Below are positions 5,741-10,259 of a DNA stretch of 10,259 bases, piece after piece. Within the stretch, counting starts at the first letter, position 1. Each line of letters begins with the position of its first letter. Made by a program: the position numbers and the translations under genes. The DNA comes from WJKP01 sp964531215 (lineage in GTDB: Bacteria > Patescibacteriota > Patescibacteriia > CAIXNZ01), in assembly GCA_964531215.1 (NCBI GenBank), contig CAZHFK010000040.1:1-10259 (forward strand), given 5' to 3'. The notes below the pieces were generated by a model. The model was not told the origin of the DNA. It did no database searches and saw nothing but the letters and a program-made list of their open reading frames with translations.

Positions 5741-5774
5741 AAAAAATGGGCAACTTTATTGTTGCCCATTTTTT
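5741..5774. terminator. Strong terminator of the ABC exporter gene
   Basis: A perfect 14-bp stem, AAAAAATGGGCAAC (5741-5754) with GTTGCCCATTTTTT (5761-5774), closes a 6-nt loop. It starts 4 nt after the ABC stop codon on the minus strand. The A/T ends make it functional in both directions. Confidence 0.85.
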
Positions 5775-5778
5775 AATT

Positions 5779-7647
5779 TTATAGCTCAATACCTTGATCA
5801 TTAGCTAAAGCACAGAATTTGGGTGAAATTTGTGCTAACTCCTCAAAACTGTCAGCCATGGCCGCTACCCGGCCACAACTGTCGCCGTTTGAATCAAGCA
5901 CAATAAACTTGTTGCAAATCCGCCTAACAGTGTTTAAACGATGTGTAACAATCAAAGCACCCCGTTCTTGAGTTAAAACTTGTTCCAAGCCCTGCTGTAC
6001 TAATTTTTCAGTAGTTGAATCAAGTGAAGAAGTGGCTTCATCAATAATCATAAAACCGGGATTTTTCAGTACAGCAGAGCCGATACTTAAACGTTGCGCC
6101 TGCCCGCCTGACAATTTAATGCCATTACGACCGACTCTTGTTTCCAAACCATGGGTTAATCTTTCACCAAAATCAATCTGCAGTAAACGCATCAAACGCC
6201 AAAGTTCTTTATCGGTAATTAATTCTTTTTCTGATTTTGCTAAACCATAAAGCAGATTATAACGGATGGTCCCGTCCAAAACCTGAGACTGCTGAGGCAC
6301 GTAAGCAATCCGCTGAAGCCAGCTACCCAAATCCAATTCACGCAAATCAATACCATTGATTTTAATACTGCCAAAAGTCGGATCCATATAACGTAACAAT
6401 AACCGCATAATCGTTGTTTTACCTACTCCGCTGGTACCGATCAAGGCAAGCTTAATACCGGATTCAATTGAAAAAGAAATATCAGATAAAACAGACCCGG
6501 CACTTAAGCCGTCTTGAGCACTTTGGGCCGGATAAGTATAACCAACATTTTCAAAATCAATTTTAATTGCTTCTTGTTTGGGCAACTGCTTGGGATTTTC
6601 AGTTTCAACCAAGCCTTTAGGCATTGTTAAAGCTTCTTTCATGGCCAAAATTGAAGGCGTGACAAAATTAATTTGATGCTCCATATGGCCTACCCGCCAT
6701 AAATTATCAGCCATTGAACGGCTCCAATTATAAAGGGGGTAAAGCAAACCGATCGCCATATGGCCCTGCCAAACCTGCCAAGCGCCATAACCGATTAAAA
6801 CGATCAGAATAGCATAATCCAAAACGCCTCGCTGAATAATCTGGCCAATAAACCATAACCAAAATTTACGATCCGGGACAATCACGTCTTGAAATTTTTC
6901 ACCGATAGTCTCAAGCTCGTCTTTTTCTTTAAAATTATTTTTAACTTTTTCCACTCTATCCCAACGTTCAACCCGATACCGGTGCAAGGCTCGCCATTTT
7001 TTATCAATTGGCAAACATTCCTGCATCACTCGTAAATTCAAAAACAAACTCCAACCCAGATGTGCCAAAAGCATAATAGTAACCATTATTCCGGCAAATA
7101 CGTCTAAAATCCAAATGGCAATAAAAGATAAAACCAGTAGAATTAAAGTTTCCACTCCTTCAAAAAGCAACATGGATTCCAAATTAAATACTCGTTCATA
7201 ACCTTTGCGCACATTAGCTTCATTCAAAAAATTATTTTCATCAATATGTGCGCCCAATGATTTCTCAAAAAACAATTCTGTTGTACGTAAATCAAGCTGC
7301 CGTGCATTTTCACCAAATAAATATTCACGGTTACGAAAACTAAACCAAGTAATTAACTGGTTAAATATAACTACTAATGCATAAAGAATTAAACCGATAA
7401 TTACCAGATTCCATTGAGGCTTTTTAGGATTTAAACCGTCAAATACAAAACTCAAAGTCCAAGGTGAAGTAACAGTTACAGCACAGGCAACAACCTGAAT
7501 CCAAAACATTTTCTTGGCATATTTTTTCCCATCAGTATTAATCAATTCCTGCCAAACCCAAAGCAACATGTCTTTTGTTTTTTTAAAATCATTTAAGTAC
7601 TCCCTCCAATTTCCAGCCACTTGCCGATCCAATTCCACATCTTTCAT
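5779..7647 (-). CDS. ABC exporter, fused membrane and ATPase domains
   Basis: This 622-residue half-transporter (MsbA/MDR-type exporter) should work as a homodimer in the cytoplasmic membrane, exporting a lipid, peptide or drug; the substrate is unknown. After a ~45-residue cytosolic N-terminus, about six membrane helices are seen (near 48-70, 79-102, 159-181, 183-205, 262-293 and a weaker one near 298-320). The ATPase domain follows: Walker A GTSGVGKTT (404-412), Q-loop PQQ (451-453), signature LSGGQ (512-516), Walker B FMIIDEATSSLD with catalytic Glu537, and H-loop His569. All catalytic residues are intact. The start has GGAGG with 7-nt spacing. A ~250-nt leader with an internal terminator precedes it, which suggests inducible expression. 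By eye its GC content is higher than that of ftsX and the antiporter. Confidence 0.9.
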   Translation of the reverse strand: MKDVELDRQVAGNWREYLNDFKKTKDMLLWVWQELINTDGKKYAKKMFWIQVVACAVTVTSPWTLSFVFDGLNPKKPQWNLVIIGLILYALVVIFNQLITWFSFRNREYLFGENARQLDLRTTELFFEKSLGAHIDENNFLNEANVRKGYERVFNLESMLLFEGVETLILLVLSFIAIWILDVFAGIMVTIMLLAHLGWSLFLNLRVMQECLPIDKKWRALHRYRVERWDRVEKVKNNFKEKDELETIGEKFQDVIVPDRKFWLWFIGQIIQRGVLDYAILIVLIGYGAWQVWQGHMAIGLLYPLYNWSRSMADNLWRVGHMEHQINFVTPSILAMKEALTMPKGLVETENPKQLPKQEAIKIDFENVGYTYPAQSAQDGLSAGSVLSDISFSIESGIKLALIGTSGVGKTTIMRLLLRYMDPTFGSIKINGIDLRELDLGSWLQRIAYVPQQSQVLDGTIRYNLLYGLAKSEKELITDKELWRLMRLLQIDFGERLTHGLETRVGRNGIKLSGGQAQRLSIGSAVLKNPGFMIIDEATSSLDSTTEKLVQQGLEQVLTQERGALIVTHRLNTVRRICNKFIVLDSNGDSCGRVAAMADSFEELAQISPKFCALANDQGIEL

Positions 7648-7692
7648 TTTCGGTCCTCCTTTTTTTCAAGGTATTTTTTTTCAAATCAGGAT

Positions 7693-7730
7693 AAAAAAAA
7701 CTCTCTTAGCCTGATCTGGCCAAGAGAGTC
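7693..7730 (-). terminator. Intrinsic terminator in the ABC exporter leader (attenuator candidate)
   Basis: ACTCTCTT (7700-7707) pairs with AAGAGAGT (7722-7729), extended by GCC/GGC across a one-base mismatch. On the minus strand the stem is followed by a U7 tail (7699-7693). It lies between the leader promoter (7905-7933) and the ABC start codon at 7647, in the same direction. Read-through is therefore needed unless a second promoter hides in the last 45 nt, where I see none. A T-run also follows on the plus side (7731-7737). Confidence 0.7.
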
Positions 7731-7758
7731 TTTTTTTGCAAAATATAATATATAAGTA

Positions 7759-7866
7759 TTAATTAATCACAATATTTGAATTCTGCATAAAAACTACCCT
7801 GGCCAATATTAAACCAGCCCCACCCTTTCTGGGTGTTGATACAATTCCAAAGTAATTTTTACGCAT
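7759..7866 (-). CDS. Possible 35-residue leader peptide, overlapping a foldable leader RNA
   Basis: An ORF starting MRKNYFGIVSTPRKGGAG and ending NSNIVIN opens at ATG 7866, or three codons earlier at 7875, and stops at 7761-7759, just before the leader terminator. It has no Shine-Dalgarno sequence. Composition is basic with a short hydrophobic stretch. As a leader peptide whose translation controls the following terminator it would fit known antibiotic-inducible exporters, but that is inference. The same bases form a structure: TGCATAAAAA (7784-7793) with TTTTTACGCA (7856-7865) enclosing two smaller hairpins, so the ORF may be accidental. Confidence 0.3.
   Translation of the reverse strand: MRKNYFGIVSTPRKGGAGLILARVVFMQNSNIVIN
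7784..7865 (-). ncRNA. Structured leader RNA candidate upstream of the ABC exporter
   Basis: A 10-bp closing stem (7784-7793 with 7856-7865) contains one position, A7787/C7862, that mispairs on the plus strand but becomes a G-U wobble in minus-strand RNA. It encloses CACCC/GGGTG (7821-7825, 7831-7835) and CTGG/CCAG (7799-7802, 7813-7816), a three-way-junction layout. The octamer CTGGCCAA occurs here (7799-7806) and in the terminator (7716-7723), so alternative pairing between them is conceivable. No known riboswitch class is recognised. Confidence 0.35.
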
Positions 7867-7904
7867 GTTAAGCATATTAAAATTTATTTATTAAATTATA
7901 TATT

Positions 7905-7933
7905 ACCATAACACAAACGAATTAATTTGTCAA
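7905..7933 (-). promoter_or_regulatory. Promoter of the ABC exporter leader
   Basis: On the minus strand a perfect TTGACA (7933-7928), a 17-bp spacer and TATGGT (7910-7905) preceded by TGT (extended -10). Transcription would begin near 7898, giving a leader of about 250 nt before the ABC ATG at 7647. Confidence 0.65.
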
Positions 7934-8008
7934 CGATAATTCAAGTTTGTTATTTTGGTTTATATACTAGAAGACGATAAAAATAAAAAAATGTTACAAA
8001 AAAGTAAT

Positions 8009-8110
8009 AAAAAACAGTATTGTTTTAAAATTAATTTACAGACCACTTTAGTGGTCGTATATACGATGACTAAAGTCATCTATAAAATTAAAAAAACAAT
8101 ACTGTTTTTT
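8009..8110 (-). repeat. Multi-palindromic element, copy B, abutting the ftsX stop
   Basis: This is an inverted second copy of the element at 4302-4402. A perfect 18-bp terminal repeat, AAAAAACAGTATTGTTTT (8009-8026) with AAAACAATACTGTTTTTT (8093-8110), encloses the identical three-palindrome core: 8041-8056, 8056-8065 and 8065-8080. The right end touches the ftsX stop codon (8113-8111). The base pair corresponding to C-G in copy A is T-A here. Read from ftsX, the long stem followed by T-rich sequence could serve as its terminator. Confidence 0.85.
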
Positions 8111-9022
8111 TTAAACGTCTAAATACTTATTAACAGCCCAATAAGAACTTAAAAGATTAATCAAAAGCGCGCCTAAAAATTGAAATCCGAAAATAGTAAT
8201 AAAATTATTATTAAAATAATTAATAATATTAAATTCATTTTCCAAAAGTACGGAAATATACGGCTGAATTAAACCCAATAAGGGATAAATAATCACAATA
8301 ATAATTACAACCGATAAAAAGGCAAAAATAACACCCTGAAATAAAAACGGAGCCTGCACAAACCAATTAGTAGCACCGACCAGTTTCATGGCAATAATTT
8401 CTTCCCGATGAGTGTAAATCGCCATTTTAATGGCATTGGAAATAATTAAGACCGAAATCAAAGTAAAAATTAAAGCAATAATAATCGCTCCAGTATTAAC
8501 TTTTTGAGTAATTCCGGTAATACGGCTAATTACCAAACGATGATCATCAAAATCTTTACTTTCAATCAAATTATCATATTGAGGATCTTCCAAATTTTGC
8601 AAAATAATAGGATAATCACTGGTTTTCTTAGCTTTAATAATCAAACTGGATCCTAAGGGATTTTCATCAATTTCTGTTAAAGATTCCACAATTTGGGGAT
8701 TATCCTGGTGTCTTTGTTTGAAATTTTTAAAAGCTTGCTCACGTGAAATATAATTAACTTCTTTAACATTAACCAAACTTTGCAAATAACGCTGTACATT
8801 TTGCACCTGATCCTCTCTAATATCCGGTTTAAAATAAACATTGATATCAATTTTATTTTCAATTGATTGAATAGCGGAATCAGCAATTAAATTAAACATT
8901 ATTAAAAGATTAATTGAAAATAAAGCCAGAATTAAAATTGTTAAAGTAACAAAAGAAAGCCAAAAATTACGAAAAAAATCATGCCAGGCAAATTTAATTA
9001 TACGTAAAACAGCAAAAAACAT
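8111..9022 (-). CDS. ftsX: Cell division protein FtsX
   Basis: FtsX is the membrane subunit of the FtsEX complex, which couples FtsE ATP hydrolysis at the division site to activation of a peptidoglycan hydrolase outside the membrane. The 303-residue length and layout are typical: a short cytosolic N-terminus (RIIKFAWHDFFRNFWLS), TM1 near 20-48, an extracytoplasmic domain (about 50-175) beginning KIDINVYFKPDI, TM2 near 178-200, the highly conserved cytosolic coupling motif YTHREEIIAMKLVGATNWFV (203-222), TM3 near 224-252 and TM4 near 273-295. The start has no Shine-Dalgarno and lies 63 nt after ftsE. The protein ends right at the palindromic element, but its C-terminus looks complete. Confidence 0.92.
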   Translation of the reverse strand: MFFAVLRIIKFAWHDFFRNFWLSFVTLTILILALFSINLLIMFNLIADSAIQSIENKIDINVYFKPDIREDQVQNVQRYLQSLVNVKEVNYISREQAFKNFKQRHQDNPQIVESLTEIDENPLGSSLIIKAKKTSDYPIILQNLEDPQYDNLIESKDFDDHRLVISRITGITQKVNTGAIIIALIFTLISVLIISNAIKMAIYTHREEIIAMKLVGATNWFVQAPFLFQGVIFAFLSVVIIIVIIYPLLGLIQPYISVLLENEFNIINYFNNNFITIFGFQFLGALLINLLSSYWAVNKYLDV

Positions 9023-9085
9023 AATTTAATATTTATAAGTTAAAAAATTTATTGATTTATCTTAATCATCAAACTTTTTTCCTGT

Positions 9086-9774
9086 CTAAAGAATATATTT
9101 TCCTTCTTCCTGATCACTGGAAATCTGACCGCCTTCCAACAAAACAACGCGTTTTTTAAGTCGATTAACTATATCTTTATTATGAGTGACCAATAAAACA
9201 GTGGTGCCAAATTCATTAATCTTTAAAAGTAAATTGATAATATCATNNNNNNNNNNGTATTCAAACTATCTAAATTGCCGCTCGGCTCATCAGCTAATAA
9301 AATTTTAGGACGATGGACCAAAGCCCTGGCAATAGCTGCTCTTTGTATTTCTCCGCCTGACAACTGACAAGGAAATCGATCAGCTTTTTCTTTTAAACCG
9401 ACTATTTTTAAAACTTGAGGGATCGCTTGATTAATTCTTTTATTTGACGTGCCGCAAACTTGCAAAGCAAAAGCTACGTTTTCAAAAACGGTTTTATGGC
9501 GTAATAATTTAAAATCCTGATAAACCACGCCGATTTGCCGACGTAAAGCCGGTACTTCATTAGCTTTAATATCAGTAATATCCCAGCCACCAATAATAAT
9601 CTGGCCTTTACTGGGTTTCATTTCAGCTGTTAAAAGTTTAATTAAAGTGCTTTTACCGGCACCGCTTTGACCGACAATTGAAACAAACTCCTTGGGCCGA
9701 ATACGTAAATTAATATTTTTTAAAGCCGTTATATCAGGCGGAAAACCCTTATTAATGTTTTTAAAATTTATCAT
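9086..9774 (-). CDS. ftsE: Cell division ATP-binding protein FtsE, interrupted by a scaffold gap
   Basis: FtsE is the cytosolic ABC-type ATPase that partners FtsX. Motifs present are Walker A GQSGAGKST (35-43), Q-loop VVYQDFKLL (Gln86), signature LSGGE (138-142), and Walker B ILLADEPSGNLD (158-169, catalytic Glu163). After the 10-N gap at 9247-9256 the reading frame is shifted. In the correct frame the sequence DIINLLLKINEFGTTVLLVTH continues, with the switch histidine, and ends at TAG 9088-9086. The real gap length must therefore be 2 modulo 3, not 10. With a 2-base gap the protein would be about 226 residues, normal for FtsE. A caller that trusts the N-run truncates it to ~180 residues. No Shine-Dalgarno; 17 nt after the DPBB gene. 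Confidence 0.92.
9247..9256. other. Scaffold gap (10 N) inside ftsE
   Basis: The placeholder falls right after the NLDSLN segment of FtsE. The frame of the downstream DIINLLLKIN segment shows the number of N is not the true length. Confidence 0.9.
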
Positions 9775-9791
9775 GTTTTTTTAAAACAAAC

Positions 9792-10259
9792 TTATTCATT
9801 ATAAAATGATTTATCTTTAGTATATGGTTCAACTTTAACCGGACATAAGCCCAATCTTTTATTGGAAATTTTTTCAAAAGCCACCACGTCCAAATCAATC
9901 ACCCGATCAGGGAAAATATCTCTTTCCGGGCCAAAATCATTAACCGTGACAACTACTTGTTTACCATTATCCAAATTGGTAACCAAAAGCTTGGTGCCTT
10001 TGGGATAATCAGGCGAAGCAGCGCAATCACAATCTTTATAAGCATACCAGGAAGCAATGCCAGTATGCATAATTCCGTCATTTTGTAAAACAGCTAATTT
10101 GGCGAACGGCAAATGAAAAGCGGCCCGAGCATAACCGGTTTCGGTATTGGTTTGGGTCGGAATCATCACCCAAGCCCCTTTACCTTGATCAAAATAAAAA
10201 ATTGATTTTTCATAAACAGCATCATCAAAATATTTCACTTGCAGCCAAAAAGGCTTAGC
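9792..10259 (-). CDS. RlpA-like double-psi beta-barrel wall protein, partial at right edge
   Basis: The frame is open to the window edge (AKPFWLQVKYFDD), so the true start lies beyond 10259; the GTG at 10238 is internal. The visible C-terminal part holds a double-psi beta-barrel domain of RlpA/expansin type: GIASWYAY, KGTKLLVTNLDNGKQVVVTV, NDFGP, then DRVIDLDVVAFEKI and a final LGLCPVKVEPY. A beta-rich segment precedes it (KSIFYFDQGKGAWVMIP). The Asp of the VNDxGP motif is kept, but the Glu and His that RlpA lytic transglycosylases use in the AHxTLPFGT region are replaced (ASPDYPKGT). A wall-binding or loosening role is therefore as likely as cleavage. Three cysteines may form disulfides. It lies 17 nt upstream of ftsE, so co-transcription and a link to FtsEX-controlled wall remodelling are inferred. 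Confidence 0.75.
   Translation of the reverse strand, partial: AKPFWLQVKYFDDAVYEKSIFYFDQGKGAWVMIPTQTNTETGYARAAFHLPFAKLAVLQNDGIMHTGIASWYAYKDCDCAASPDYPKGTKLLVTNLDNGKQVVVTVNDFGPERDIFPDRVIDLDVVAFEKISNKRLGLCPVKVEPYTKDKSFYNE

Noticed and set aside
6032..6250. Plus-strand 72-codon frame
   Set aside because: It is an antisense shadow of the ABC exporter ATPase domain, whose signature and Walker B motifs lie on the minus strand.
7514..7714. Plus-strand 66-codon frame
   Set aside because: It is antisense to the start of the ABC exporter and runs through its ribosome-binding site and leader terminator.
7991..8122. Plus-strand ORF of about 43 codons across element B
   Set aside because: It simply reads through the palindromes, starts without a Shine-Dalgarno, and its counterpart is not open in the same way at copy A.
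8677..8886. Second minus-strand frame within ftsX
   Set aside because: It is an out-of-frame shadow of the FtsX extracytoplasmic domain with no start signal.
10236..10238. GTG as the start of the DPBB gene
   Set aside because: The frame stays open to the window edge, no ribosome-binding site precedes the GTG, and a wall protein should have a signal peptide that is absent here.

Overview
The window looks like a genome fragment of a Candidate Phyla Radiation (Patescibacteria) bacterium. I infer this from the low GC content, the compact genes, the multi-hairpin intergenic elements, and the protein types: FtsEX with a neighbouring RlpA-like wall protein, a MarC-family protein, a CPA2 antiporter and a stand-alone ABC exporter. 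TGA works as a normal stop (MarC, the antiporter), so this is not one of the lineages that read UGA as glycine. Two runs of exactly ten N (3581-3590, 9247-9256) are scaffold placeholders. The second breaks the reading frame of ftsE, which continues correctly on the far side.

Region 1 (1-1560) is an accessory-looking, clearly more GC-rich block. It holds an uncharacterised 289-residue protein on the minus strand (1059-190), a doubtful 73-codon ORF in repeat-rich DNA (1269-1490), and three copies of a REP-like imperfect palindrome (51-93, 181-213, 1521-1550). One copy overlaps the 3' end and stop codon of the 289-residue gene. Region 2 (1565-2703) is a plus-strand operon: a TTGACA promoter, a MarC-family membrane protein, a translationally coupled lipoprotein, and a terminator.

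Region 3 (4297-2706, minus) is an antiporter transcription unit. A CPA2-type cation/proton antiporter is followed by two small genes with perfect Shine-Dalgarno sequences: a 25-residue hydrophobic peptide (3020-2943) and an 81-residue protein (2950-2706). The second is continuous only if ribosomes slip -1 at an A AAA AAA heptamer. Region 4 (4302-8110) contains an ArgD-like class III aminotransferase and a one-piece ABC exporter. They are separated by a terminator and a promoter, and enclosed by two inverted copies of a ~100-bp multi-palindromic element whose terminal stems differ by a compensatory base-pair change. The ABC gene has a ~250-nt leader with a small ORF or foldable RNA followed by an intrinsic terminator 45 nt before its start codon, which suggests attenuation.

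Region 5 (8111-10259, minus) is a cell-division cluster: a DPBB (RlpA-like) wall protein, partial at the right edge, then ftsE, then ftsX, with one copy of the multi-palindromic element abutting the ftsX stop codon. FtsEX normally gates a peptidoglycan hydrolase, so the DPBB protein is a plausible partner. The main candidates for something new are the paired covarying palindromic elements, the antiporter-linked small genes with the frameshift site, and the ABC exporter leader.
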